64,000 bases of DNA from assembly GCA_951802425.1 (NCBI GenBank), contig OX637799.1:2480001-2544000 (forward strand), in the 5' to 3' direction. Under the pieces are notes generated by a model. The model saw only the letters and a program-made list of their open reading frames with translations. It was not told the origin of the DNA and searched no databases. This stretch comes from Clavaria fumosa (Eukaryota > Basidiomycota > Agaricomycetes > Agaricales > Clavariaceae). Positions 31,780-43,515 of this stretch are shown here, piece by piece. Position numbers and translations under genes: made by a program. How positions within the stretch are numbered: position 1 is the first letter of the stretch; each line of letters starts with the position of its first letter.

Positions 31780-33098
31780 CATTTGAGAATACCATTCATT
31801 TTTCCCTTGCCCAAGCTGACTTTACTGACACCTGCAAACCTCCCAACAGCCCTCTACAACCTTGCGAGCTCCTCTACACACTTCTGGAACCTGCCGTCCC
31901 CTTCTGGGAGCCTCTCTGACCTCCCCTGCATTCACATGACACTCATGACCACCACACCATACTTGTGCAACTCCTTGCGAACCCACCCTATGCATACTCT
32001 TTGCCTGAACCCCTCATATCAACGTGCAACACGCCATTGCACGTCCTCTTCAGCCAGCACATGACTTGCTGCATGGCACCCTGGGCGCTACCACTACCAG
32101 CACTAATATGTTACCAGTGTTACATGTTATGGCTGTTACCCATGTTACTGTCGCTACCCATGTGACTTCCTGCCCAAAGTCACCTGCATCACCCATGTGA
32201 CCGCTCTTATGACCTCATGACCTTGACGCTCAAATGCACCACCAATGATCAGCTGTGTGTACACTTCAAATTATGCTTCCCTTCTTCTCCCCAATAATCT
32301 ATAACTATGTCGCTTATGATTCGAGAATCCTCCTGTAGTTATAGTTATGTATATACTTATTTAACTAGGTCGCAACCTTACCTATGCACCCCTAACCCCT
32401 TGCAACCTTAGTAGAGCATGTGCATAGTTACTATACAACTAAACATACCCTGCACTACTATAGTTCTGTTGCCTGGTGACCTCTGTACTTTTCCTTTTCT
32501 GTTTTACTTCCTGTACACATGTATATAAAGTCTCACATGTACTTACAGTACTCTAGACTTGATATTGACACACTTTGGTTTAAGCTTGAGGCTAGTACAC
32601 CCTTTGAGCTTGGAACCACTGTGATTGATCTTGTCTCACTTGGTGACCTCAACAACACCAAGACTATTCTGCTTTCTTCTAAACTCATCCTCTGCACTTG
32701 TACAACTTGCACACCTAAGTATCTCCTTTACTTTGTCTTGGTACTGATTCTTCGAACCCTACAGGTTCTCTTGTTGGTTGGCAAAGTCATTGCCTTCACT
32801 GACTCACTTCTTGACATTGTTGTGACCACTCACAACCTTCTCGACAACAGCTCTTTCTCCCACCTCATCTATTTCTTTCTTCACACTTCATCTGTTGACT
32901 TCGCGACCTTCTCAGTGATGTTTCTCTTATTCCAGCTTGTCTCTTCTGCTCTTACATCTTGTCAGACATCCCTGCAACCTTCTGGGACCGAGCATTCTTG
33001 ACTGTGCTCAACAGTTGGCTGGTCTTAGTGAGTTTCCAGGATTGGTCACCAACAAGTCGACCTTCGGTACTACTTACAAGATGGGACAGGCCCTAACA
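31780..33098 (+). repeat. A-type LTR (diverged copy)
   Basis: Collinear with the LTR of element A from CCATTCATTTTTCC to GGCCCTAACA, including the TATATAAAGTCTCACATG promoter region near 32523. CpG-depleted relative to the young copy. Confidence 0.85.
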
Positions 33099-33290
33099 GA
33101 GGCCATTGCTGAGTTTGTCCAGGAGTCCAAATCTTAGGAAGGGGGATATGTCATGGCAACATCACATGACCCACCAAAGGTCACAAGAACCCATGTGATG
33201 ACTACCAACAGTATGGCCCATTTGTGTGATGGCACATCAAGAGGCCATCACTGAGTTTGTCCAGGAGTCCAAATCTTAGGAAGGGGGATA
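33099..33290 (+). repeat. 3' end of pol, polypurine tract and partial LTR of element F, duplicated
   Basis: The frame EAIAEFVQESKS followed by a stop, then GGAAGGGGGA and TGTCATGGCAACATC, is a pol end, polypurine tract and LTR start. This 142-bp block (33099-33240) is repeated directly at 33241, where it continues into the complete LTR. Confidence 0.7.
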
Positions 33291-34710
33291 TGTCATGGCA
33301 ACATCACATGACCCACCAAAGGTCACAGTCACATGACTGGTAGGTCACAGGAACCCACGTGATGACTACTGACAGTACAGCCCATTTGTGTGATGGCACC
33401 TCAACTGGGATGGCATCACCCTGTCAACATAGTGACAGCTGTCACTTTCACATCAAACAACTATCCCTATCCCTACCTTGTATTACTGAACTTCCTACAT
33501 TACCGCTATCCCATTCCCTTGGTGTCTTTGTCCTCTCCCACAACAGCTACACACCCCCTCATCAACCCCTTATAGTCCCTGCCAATGTCATGACACCACC
33601 ATGATTGTTACTTGGATATGTTCACTCCATCTTCCGTTAGACATCCCTCCCTCACAGCCTTGTACTTACACTGTCTCTATGGGTTTAGACTGTCACGGCC
33701 CTATCCAGTCACCTAATTGCCTCCAAAACACCTCTGAAACACCTCCGAAGCACCTCTGAAGCAACTCCGATGCATCTCTGGCATCTCCAACACAGTTCTG
33801 CCCAAACTCTGCTCTGCTCCATCTCTGCTCCAGCTCCAACTCTGAAGCTCTGGTCCAGACTTTCATCAGACTTCAATATCGGTCCTTCGGACCACATGGA
33901 CTTTACTTCTAGCATGTTCCCTGGTGCTAGTCCATGGTTAGCAACCTATGGGACAATGCCCACTACCCATGGGAACTTATTCTTTGCCTTACATGTATCA
34001 TCTATGCCTTTCCCACTCCTCAGGTGAAATTACTATAGATATTTGATATACTCATGTTTCACAGTCTGCCCTATGCCCTACCTTAGTAGCATATAAGCCC
34101 CCATGTATCTCCATGATCCTCAGTTCGAATATTAACATTATTTCTGGTTCTTGTCACTTGGTCTGTGCATTAAGGGACTTCGTCCTCACTGTTCTCAACA
34201 GTCCCAACAAGTTCTGCAAAACTCCAGCAGACTCCAATGGACTCCAGGTGATTTCCCTTCAGACTTCATCTTTCCTTGTCCTGGAAAGCAAAGTACCAGC
34301 AAGGTTAAATTGGGACACGTATACACATGGTGGCACAACCCATAAGTTGAGGCCACAGTCCCACCCTTCGACCCCCTTCTAATTCTTTCCTTTTGTGTAG
34401 AGGAGAAGTCCTCACACAACTCCAATCCGGACTCCACTCAGACTCCGCTCTGCTCCAGCTTTGCCTTTGCCCATTTTGGTCTCCTCTACACTATCCCTCC
34501 CTCTTGGAGCAAAGAATCAGATCTTAACATAGACTCAGTATATATATCCCTGTACCAGACACATGTGTTTCCCTAGGTTTTGATATTCTCCACTTGCACC
34601 TTTCTACTTCAAAGTTAGCCTGAAGAATGTCCACTTACCATGTGACCCTCACAACTTCATTGCAACCTCACCACAACCTTCAGACTTCAGATTTTGGATC
34701 TACTATGACA
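33291..34710 (+). repeat. LTR of element F
   Basis: 1420 bp beginning TGTCATGG and ending CTATGACA, so inverted TGTCAT/ATGACA ends, preceded by a polypurine tract. Contains CTCCGAAGCAC/CTCTGAAGC-type short repeats at 33720-33850. No coding sequence. Confidence 0.65.
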
Positions 34711-35642
34711 GTACAAGCATGGGGGACAAGTTAGAATGAAGCAGAATGTGTCTTGGTGTTGTTGAGGTCACCAAGTGAGACAAGACCTATCAATTGCAGT
34801 GGTTCCAAGCTTAAAGGGCATAATAACCTCAAGCTTAAACCAAAGTGCATCAATATCAAGTCTACAGTACCATAAGTACATGTGAGACTTATATACATAT
34901 GTGCTGAGGGCATAGCTACTTTAGGAAAGTACAAGGGTCTCCAAGTGATGAGACTATAGTAGTATGGGGTATAACTAGTCATAAAGTGACTGTGTGCATG
35001 TTCTACTAAGGTCATGAGGGGTTAGGGAAACATAGGTAAGGTTGCAAAGATGACCAGTTATGGGTTGTGACCTAATAAATAATCATATACATAACTATAA
35101 CTATGGGGGGATCCTCAGATCATAGATATTGTAGTTATAGACTACTGTAGGCAAAGAGGAGAACATATTTGAAGTAGGAATGCAGCTGACTGTTGGTGGT
35201 GTGTTTGGGTGTTAAGGTCATGGTGTCATGAGATGGGTCATGTGGGTGATGCTAGTGATGCAGGTGACCTTGGGCAGGAGGTCACATGAGTAACACTGGT
35301 AATGCGAGTAACACTGGTAGTGCTGGTGACATTGGTAGCACTGGTGGTGCCACATGGTGAGTCATGTGCTGGATGAAGAGATTGCATGACTGTGTGTCAT
35401 GTGTTGATATGAGAGGTTTGAGCAGTGGGTACATGGAAGGTGAGGTGGAGGAGAGTTACACAATTATAGCATCATGGTCATGAGTGTCATATGAAGGCAG
35501 GGGAAGCCTTGGAGGGCTCTGGAAGAAGATGGCAGGTTTCAGAAGTGCACAGGGTGGTCTGTAAGGTGGTGAGAGGGCATTGGGAGGTCTGTAGACAATG
35601 ATAGAGTCAAATTGGGTAGGGAAAAATGGGTGGATCCTGACA
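34711..35642 (-). repeat. Truncated A-type LTR in minus orientation
   Basis: Matches the first 930 bp of the element A LTR, ending GGTGGATCCTGACA at 35642; the remaining third is cut off at the element F boundary. CpG-depleted. Confidence 0.85.
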
Positions 35643-35935
35643 CTGACACTATCACTGTTTCTCATAGGGGCAATGGCACCTTGACCCTTCTCATGATTTC
35701 TTGTGATCTTGTCTCAGCTGGCAGAACCTGGACAATGTCTACTTCATCATCTCCCAGTCCAGAGTCAGGTCTTCTTGACAGGAAGTCTGCTTGGGTATTC
35801 ATTTTTCCATTGTGGTACTTGATGATGTAGTTAAATGCTTGCAACTCTGAGTACCACTGCATCTGCTGGGGTTTGAGTTTCTGGGCCTTATGATGGTATT
35901 GGAGGTTTGTGTGACCTAAAGTACTTTACTCCACC
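35643..35935 (-). pseudogene. Ty3/gypsy RNase H end fragment (element G)
   Basis: Frame with KAQKLKPQQMQWYSELQ, FNYIIKYHNGKMNTQAD and FLSRRPDSG, the RNase H to integrase connection of Ty3/gypsy pol. The A-type LTR is inserted at its 3' side. This fragment marks the edge of the transposon block. Confidence 0.8.
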
Positions 35936-36228
35936 TTCCACCAACATCTTGACACATTGTGCAGATGTAAATATTTGCTGCTGACTCTGCTCTTCCTCAA
36001 GAGATCACTTTTACCACATCTATATGAAGTAACCGCATCTCGCAATTGGGCGTGTTGGTGTAGTCTCCTTCTGTGACTTGCCGTTGCCGAGATGATTCTG
36101 AAGGTGGAGAGAGGAATGCAGTGTGTGGACTAGCCTGCAGCCTTTTCATAGAAGCACAGTTGGTAAATTCACAACACGGTGAACTGTGGTGATACAAGAT
36201 GTGTAGGGGGCTCGTTAATCCCCAGAGG

Positions 36229-37426
36229 TCAAACATCGCCGACGGGTACGGCCTTCCCAGGCCAGCCAGCCAGCCTCCAAGCGGCTAGAATCATGTCGAC
36301 GACATCGTCAATGCCCTGCGAAGAGTCGGTGTTGACGGCAATGCATATTTAAGAGAAGAAGAAAAAAGAGGGTACCTTATTCTCCTTGATACTTGTGAAA
36401 ACCGTAGGCCCGTCGCCACGCATGAGTTTCGCGTCTCGTTCCATGACTGAGAGCGAGGCGTTGACGTGAGGAGCGAGGTCAATCTAACGACAGGAAATGA
36501 GAGAATAAGTAAGAGGGTCGAGGGTAGCGCCCTAACCTTGTTGATCACGAGTAGATCAGACTGCGAGATTCCCGGGCCACCTTTCCTGGGTATTTTATCT
36601 CCTCCCTGTGACATGCGGAAGTCAGAACGTCGGATGCTATTCACCTGAGCTGTATCCAGGCTCACAGACACGTCGATCACGTAGATAATGTAGTCTGCCA
36701 GTTCCCTTGAATAGTTGGCAGCGAGGTTATCACCACCACTCTCGACGAACAACAACTGGCAGCCAAACTTGGCTTGGAGCGACTCCAACGCACCCATGTT
36801 CGCGGAAATGTCTTCTCTGATGGCAGCATGGGGACAACCGCCTGTTTCAATTGCAAGAATGCGCGATGCTGGCAATGCGCGATGAGCGATCAAAAATTCC
36901 TGATCTTCACGGGTGAAGATATCGTTCGTCACCGTCGCTGTAGGCGAGACTCATGCAGCAACCGCTCAATCGGTCAGGCATCGATGAACTGTACCGATAT
37001 TGTATTCTTTACGCAGGCGCTGGCATAGCACCAGTGTCAGCGCCGTTTTCCCCGATCCCACCGGTCTGCAACGAAGGGTTGTTCGATGAAACGGGCCGAT
37101 ATATACGCCAGAATACAGGATACTTACCCCCCTATGCCTATTGTGAACCCTCTTTCCTCAAAATTTCGGAAGGTGTAATCCGGCATGTCCCTTTCGGAGA
37201 ATCTGCCTGTGTGAACCTGGTAGCATTCGTCCCTCGCACCGCACCAGCAACCCAGACATGATGACATACCTGGGTGGTCCAGGTGCTCGTGTGTGTGCCC
37301 GTGGTCACCGCCGTGTGTATGTCCATGGTCTCCTTGTGAGTGACTATGGGTATGCCCGTCATTTTCCAGGGCATGCTGAGGTCGACCAGAGGGTAATGAG
37401 AGGCTATTTATGAACTGTACGTTCAT
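36229..37426 (-). CDS. ureG: Urease accessory GTPase UreG
   Basis: Seven exons (37426-37270, 37206-37128, 37065-36995, 36937-36666, 36605-36537, 36483-36376, 36315-36229) with 53-63 bp GT-AG introns give 280 residues. A His-rich N-terminus ([20 protein letters not shown]) can bind nickel. It is followed by the P-loop [64 protein letters not shown] and the base-recognition motif INKIDL. UreG is a SIMIBI GTPase of the UreG/HypB family that, with UreD and UreF, loads nickel into urease in the cytosol. The start at 37426 is the least certain point; a further 45-bp intron right after it is possible. The stop is about 290 bp from the transposon block. Confidence 0.92.
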
Positions 37427-37952
37427 GCTGGGATTGAGGTCTGACAAAGGGCAGCCGTAGTACGCGCAGGAAGGGTTCCGAGGTCTGCTACCGCTCTGCC
37501 ACACACGCTTCGCTTCTAAACCATCAGATATAGAGCGTATCCAAGCATGATTTACATCCGTCCATTGCATAACTGCACGCCATCCTTGGGATGCGCAACG
37601 TTCTCACGCACACGGTCATGACATCGTTCAAGTTCTTTCTCCTTCTCATCCACGACCTTCCCGACAAGTTTCGCGGTTCTCTTCCAGCGCAATGGTGATT
37701 CTTAACCCTTGCCCACGTCTACAGATGACCGTGTCATTGACCGAGTCCGTCGACGACCCCACAGGTCTTCGTAGACAGTATAGCTGCCCGAGAAAGTAAG
37801 CCACCTGGTCCTCCTCGGAGCATTCTATCGTTACTGACTATCACCTAGTTACACAGGCCAACCGGTCTGGTGCGATATCCATTCCTAATTATGTTCTTTC
37901 CAAACTCTTTTGAGCTTCGCTGTCCACAGATAGACTGGGCACATCTAATTCC
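37427..37952. promoter_or_regulatory. Shared upstream region of ureG and the F-box-like gene
   Basis: 525 bp between two divergent genes. No clear TATA box or repeated site seen; the promoter role is inferred from position only. Confidence 0.35.
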
Positions 37953-39361
37953 ATGATCTACCTGCAGTCGAAGAACCAAGTCCATCTGTTTTCATTGCCT
38001 ACAGAACTGCATCTAGGAATTCTCCAAATGCTGGAGTTCCATGATCTCAAGCAAATGTCGATGTTATGCAAATCTATGCGCGCTACGACTCTACATATTT
38101 TGTTCCGTGCAATCCAGATAACAATGCTCCCTGGGGTACAAGATCATGCTCACGCTTACCTGGAAGACTTTAAGCTTCGCATGGCGTTCTGTCGGTCAGG
38201 CGACGTAGCTCCCCATGTCCGCCTTTGCAAGATCACGCTAAATGATAATGAACTTCGCCCTAACGGTGGAGCCACCATCAACGACAGCATATTCAAGCTT
38301 CTTTTAGAATTCCCCAAACTAGATACTCTATGCTGCTTTGCTACGTTCTTCTCTGCGGATCGCATGGCCATTCTAGGGAAACTCCCCAACTTAACATCCG
38401 TAGCCATTTTCCACTGCTATATGTCCCCCAACCTCCCCCAAGGTTTTCGGCCTCCTAGAGTCCCGCTAACGCAATTTACGATCGCTTATCATAGGCCTGG
38501 GGCAATGTGGCCTGTCTGCCCTGACCCAAACGAGCTCGTGCACCTCATGGTCTATCACAGTGAGTTGCCCCTATCAGTGCACTCGCTGCGAAACCTGCGC
38601 CAGTTGTGGCTCGAGCGAGTATTCACCGCCAAGCCACCGGTTCTTTCGCACTTCCTCACCCGGTGTCCAACGTTGCAGAGGCTGTACATCGTTGGGATGG
38701 CCTCTACGGACCCTAGTCTTCTGACCCGGACCACCGTGCTGCCTCTAGTCACCTACGCTGGCCCGGTCCGCTATGTCCCATTCATTGCTCGGAGTGGGAT
38801 GCTTCTCAATGCCGATGTGACATTCGATTTCGACCTTCTCTTGCGGCTTGCAGAGCTTGCACCTCGATTGTCAGTGTTGACGATCCGACCTAGCCATGCT
38901 ACAGCGCACACGTTGCTACCCGTCTGCTCGTTTCCGCGCCTCACGCAATTTAAGTTAGTCTGCACACAGCCTGGCGCCATGGTCCGAGAGGTAGGCCTTT
39001 TTTTCCTTTACTTTCTTTTCTTTGCCTCGCGGTTGGGGAAAAAAGAATTTTTTTGGATGCTAAATCCGCGTATTTAAATTTTATTTAGGAATTCATCCGG
39101 CTTCTCATCCGGCTGCCCCTCGCGAGGACCCTGCAGAATATACACCTACTTACGATGCTCCGGTGTGAAAGCGCTGATCCAGCTAGCGAACACGCCGACT
39201 ACCAGTTACTCCAAGCGTGGGCACGGCAATTCCCCGCGCTGCATCAGGCCGCTTTCAAGGCCGCGTTGTTCAGATGGGATTACGGTGCCGAGGAAGCGAC
39301 GTCCCCGCAGGAGATGAGCCGCTTTCCTCCCATCCAGGCTCTGCCATTTGACGCTGTGTAA
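37953..39361 (+). CDS. F-box-like protein with leucine-rich tail
   Basis: Two exons (37953-38990 and 39089-39361) with a 98-bp intron in phase 0 encode 436 residues. The first 50 residues have the F-box pattern LPTELHLGILQMLEFHDLKQ followed by MSMLCKSMRATTLHILFRAI. The rest has irregular leucine-rich segments (LLLEFPKLDTLCCF, LGKLPNLTSVAIF, SLRNLRQLWLERVF, LLRLAELAPRLSVL), as in the large basidiomycete F-box families. Such proteins usually hold substrates for SCF ubiquitin ligases through Skp1. The ATG follows upstream stops. It could be one of many lineage-specific paralogues; no substrate can be inferred. Confidence 0.72.
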
Positions 39362-40308
39362 CGCGAGTGGTGGATGCAGCGAAAACGACTGGATTTCGAC
39401 CCCTTCTGTGGTGCAACGTGCAAGCCCTTCTGTCGCCCCACTGCTGGTTTACCCTCCATATACGAGACAGCTCAAAGGCTGAGATCACCTCGTTGGACAT
39501 CCCGGATTCCCCTTCAAGCATGCCCCAAACGAAATGACCAGGAACCACCTTTATCTTGCGCTACCCGCTCGCTCTCACCGGCCACCCAACTGTATTGATT
39601 GCATTTCTTATGCCTTGATGATAGCCTCGCATACATTGGGGTGCATTTCACTCCGCACAGTATAGCAGGAACCAGCTATCAATGTCACCACCCCAACACT
39701 TAATTCCACACTATGTCTATAGTATATCCATAACACAAAGCAGATGGGCATATTTATGTCTGCTGTGTTGAAAATGTATCTATATATACAAGCATTTCAA
39801 ATCTGTGCTGCTTAACGCTTCTTGATCAACTAAGAATCGATGCATTGAGTAAAGCATGTGCTAATTAGGCATGCCCGAAGGAAGTCCAATATGCTGTATA
39901 TAAACAAGAAACTAATCAGAGAAACCTTATAAGATGTTGAGCCAAAAATTGCCAGCAACTGAACATAAGTGAGGTCATAATGAAGTAGTAGTCCATCAAT
40001 GGATACAGTAGTGCAGTTTTGTACATTCATTTCCCCTCCCAATCTGCTTTGTGGGTCCATAACATTGATGTAAATTTACAAGCCAATAGGGTAGATTGCA
40101 AGGGGCAGTAGGAAATAAACATTAGGCACATAAGTTTTGGTTCCCAAGCACAGCTCCCACTGGGTCTCCAGGCGTCATGGTCAATGACCACACCGCAGGT
40201 GTGAGACACACTTCGAATTGTTAACCGGAATTTCAGCTTGCACAGTACCAATACAAGGATCAGCTATTGAATACTCCTCTAATCCCCACTAGCTGTCCGA
40301 AAAAAGCC
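39362..40308. other. Intergenic, no gene recognised
   Basis: Lies between convergent genes. Contains AT-rich sequence from 39600 to 40100 with TATATATA at 39780. Short frames at 39374-39598 and 39830-40060 have no domain or intron support. Confidence 0.5.
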
Positions 40309-41531
40309 TTAATCCTTCTTGGGTTGCGCCTTCTCCTCCGACGCGGTCGTCGATGTCGCTTGGTCGGAGGAAGAAGATGCCTCGGCGGCCTTGTGAGCTG
40401 CAGCGATGCGCGTGGCCTCCTCGTGGATGTCCTTGACTTGCTTGGAAGTCGAGGTGTAGAAGGAGAGCACCTTCTGGCCCAAAGGCGAAGAGAGCGCCTT
40501 GGTGTAGTACTGATAAACGATTGATCAATGAAATCAAGAGAAGGGGGGGGAGAGAGAGGGAGAAAAGAGAGCATTTATCAGTTCAGAACCAGTCAGAAGC
40601 CAACACCGCTGACCGTGTGGAACCGATCCGCGTAGCGGCCCTGCGGGTCGATCTTATTCATCTGCACCGTAGCGGTTTGTGTCGCCGTCTGCATATTGGT
40701 CTGGATATGGCTCGAGATGGTTTTATCGGGGCCGAGGGCGCGTTCCCCCATCGACTTGTCTAGCGACTGCATGTAATTGAGGAAGCGCTTGGAGATGCCC
40801 TGCTTGTCTGGAGTGGGAGAAGATGATCAGTGCTAGAGAGAAAAGAAAAGGGGAGTGAGGAAGACGGACTGTCCATCTCGATCGCGCGGGTCAAGATGTG
40901 GTCCGAGAGCTTGTAACCTTTCGCGAGGTACTCAGCAACGACTGGGGAGAATCGATGCAGTTGAGCTTAGCAAAACGGACATGGTAGACGTGAGAGACAG
41001 AGGCTTACTGCCGGCACGCGGCTTGTCAGACTGATCGATGGGCCTCGAATCGTCATGGTGTTCTTCATCCTGGTGGACAGTTTCGGAGGTGACGGTGAGG
41101 TTGGCGCCGTCCAGAACTCCTCCATTCAACTGGATGAAGCGATTGCGCTAAGTACGAAGAAAGGGTGGGAGCGGGTGAAAGAAGTACCAGCAGAGCTGTC
41201 TTAGCGGCGCCGGGCTTCTCGAAGTGAACAACCGCCTTCTTATCCGCTAAACTGATGGACTGGATACTGAGAAACGGCGTCAGAGATCCAGGAGGACAGG
41301 CTTTCAAACGAGAGGGCCGTACCTTCCGCAGAACCTGTGAAACGGTTTGGGCAAGATTGTCCACGACCTAACGAGGAGACAGCAAGAGAACACTCACGAG
41401 AAGAACTCATGTAGGCTCGACTCGGTGGTCGTTGGGGCCATGCCGGTAACCTTTCCGTCCATGATCAGTGGGTGTGTAAGAGAAGAGAGGCCAATACAAA
41501 TGCGACGTACCTCGACGGTGTAAGTGGACAT
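40309..41531 (-). CDS. vip1: Vip1-type RNA-recognition-motif protein
   Basis: Eight exons (41531-41511, 41450-41398, 41334-41323, 41266-41188, 41129-41009, 40941-40870, 40807-40614, 40509-40309) with introns of 56-104 bp; all phases agree and give 250 residues. The N-terminal RRM (YTVEVTGMAPTTTE, FFSFCGSIQSI, KKAVVHFEKPGAAKTALLL) is followed by a helical C-terminal part (AEYLAKGYKLSDHILTRAIE, QGRYADRFHTYYTKAL) and an Ala/Ser/Lys-rich tail. The layout matches the fungal Vip1 family (RRM plus C-terminal helical region), whose precise function is poorly defined. The third exon is only 12 nt (VFCGS junction region). Upstream gene is divergent across 41532-42633. Confidence 0.88.
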
Positions 41532-42633
41532 GATCTTTGCACGTTGTATAGCTAGATTTTGATTATGTGAAAAGCGATGGGGTGAAGGGCGATGGGAAGA
41601 TGACTGCGGCTAAGTCTGAGGGCGGGCGAAGTCTGGCCTTGAGGGCTGAACTCCACTGTTTGGATTAGGTTAGGGTCTGAGATTACATCATAGATCTTCC
41701 TTGCTGTGCGGGTTCATCCGGCCCCGAATTGCTGCGACGCTGAAGACTCCCCTTGTTTCTTGCCGTGCAGGCACAGTAACCAACGCGAGACGAGATCGAT
41801 GAGCACATTGTAGTACCATAAAGCGCCATGTGCATCTGTTTTTTTTTTTCACCATCATTTCATGTGGGCGCTTGGAGACCGCCAACAAAGCCAATTGATG
41901 TCAGAAAATGAGTCATTCTTCACCAGGTACAAAAAAACAAGACGATTTTTACACAAAAAACAAGTGCCAAATCAGATGTAGTAATAACAATGGAGAGTCG
42001 CCTCGAACCTTCTTGCCGTACTAAGTCACCACCACCAGTCGCGCTGCTGACGTGCAACACTGTTCTTTTCTTTCCTTTTTCTTTTCCTTTGTCATTTGGG
42101 ATATATACAGGCAAGTCAATTTATACGATCACGCGTTTCGATCAAATTTGTTTGACAGGAAAATGCAGCATTTAATTGTCACCTTTTTAATTCCGGTGCA
42201 AGTCAGTCAAGTTCTCCTCCTCCTTCATTCCACCTATCCATTCAACGGCGTTTGGGCAAAGTTCCCCTTTAATGCTACAGTAATCATTCGCTTCGATTCC
42301 CATAAGTACTCCTCGTCGTTTTAAAGACGACCCACTCTTCACCAAGGCTCCAATTCGGCAACTTAACGCCCTTTCCTGGTGCGTTTCCAAGTGCGGGGCG
42401 GTGCACCCAACCTCACACTCACCCCCAAACTGTAGCTCTCGACGGCCTCAGCACCATCAGTAGGTGTGTTCAGCGAGCAGACATTCAGTTCTCTAGAGCC
42501 ATCGACGCTGGTGTCACGAGCCACTCTTGAAATTTCTCTATCATAGCATTTCACCCCAAGGTACGCAGCAGCCCCACACGTATCAGGTTCTCTCCCTGTT
42601 AATATACTCACTCCCCAAACAGATCGCATCGAC
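41532..42633. promoter_or_regulatory. Divergent intergenic region between vip1 and the Pro/Ser-rich gene
   Basis: 1.1 kb without a supported gene. Contains a T-rich run at 41829-41840, CT-rich tract at 42060-42090 and a TATATA at 42102-42107. Likely carries the promoters of both flanking genes. Confidence 0.4.
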
Positions 42634-43515
42634 ATGACTCTCCTCACTCCTCCCAGCTCCGGGCGCCAACCCCACATTCGCATTCGCATCCCCTCCCTCG
42701 AGCCCTCTTTGCCCATAGCTATCCCCGCAGTCCGCAACGCCGCAGGCTCGAAGCCCGTACTTCCTGCCTGCCGCGCCCTTTCGCCAGACCTCCTCTTCGA
42801 GATGTCCCCCGTCAGTCTGCACGACCCGTCGACATCGGGCCTCGGCACGCCGGGCTCACCCCCGCTCCAACCAGAGATCCGCATGTCGCCGCTGTACGGG
42901 CGTCTGTTCTGGCGTCCGCCCGTGTCGCGCACAGAGCACACCGCAGTACCGCAGGAGCCGTTCATGTACCCCTTCCCGTTCTGTCCGCGCTCGGAGGAGG
43001 ACGAGCCCGCGCTCTCGCCTTCGCCGTTGCTCCCGCATCAACCAGAACAGCAGACGCCCGCGTCGTCCGTGCTGGCGCCTATCCAGGACAGGACAGTTGG
43101 CGTATCCGAGCTGTATGGCTCCGCCCCGCTCGCGCAGGTCGACCACGGCTTCCGGTTCTCGCCCGCGCACGACGATTGCGCAGCCAGTGCGGGCACCCCG
43201 ACCACGACGAGCGGCAGCGCACGCAGCGTGCGCGGGCACGTGTTCCCGTCGTTCGGGCGCGCGCCATATCCGACCAAAACTCCGCGCCTGCATCACCCGC
43301 TGTGTGCGAGCTGCCAAAATGCTGCCACGGTCGCCGCCGGCAAGGCGGGCAACGTCTCGAAAGGCGCTGGGAGCCACAACGCGCGGAACGAAAACGATTC
43401 ACCGAACGAATTCGATATGGGCCCGCAGCCTGAGCTTGAAAGGCACTACGCACGCGCCGCTATGGACGCGAGAGGCCGCCCTAGGCGTCTTGGTGGTGGA
43501 CGGGCACGCGTCTGA
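42634..43515 (+). CDS. Proline/serine-rich protein of unknown function
   Basis: Single-exon frame of 293 residues starting MTLLTPPSSGRQPHI and ending at TGA 43513-43515. Rich in Pro, Ser and Arg, with short motifs (SPDLLFEMSPVSL, LYGRLFWRPPVSR, VFPSFGRAPYPTKTPRLHHP, CASCQNAAT) and a basic tail (RGRPRRLGGGRARV). Predicted disordered, no domain recognised. Codon third positions are strongly G/C, as in the neighbouring genes, supporting a real gene. The frames on the other strand (42856-43377, 42363-42965) are judged shadows. May have additional exons that I cannot see. Confidence 0.6.
   Translation: MTLLTPPSSGRQPHIRIRIPSLEPSLPIAIPAVRNAAGSKPVLPACRALSPDLLFEMSPVSLHDPSTSGLGTPGSPPLQPEIRMSPLYGRLFWRPPVSRTEHTAVPQEPFMYPFPFCPRSEEDEPALSPSPLLPHQPEQQTPASSVLAPIQDRTVGVSELYGSAPLAQVDHGFRFSPAHDDCAASAGTPTTTSGSARSVRGHVFPSFGRAPYPTKTPRLHHPLCASCQNAATVAAGKAGNVSKGAGSHNARNENDSPNEFDMGPQPELERHYARAAMDARGRPRRLGGGRARV

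Noticed and set aside
32937..33137. Host gene ending in EAIAEFVQESKS
   Set aside because: Only the last dozen residues are meaningful and they precede a polypurine tract and LTR start, so it is a pol end; the upstream part is A-type LTR.
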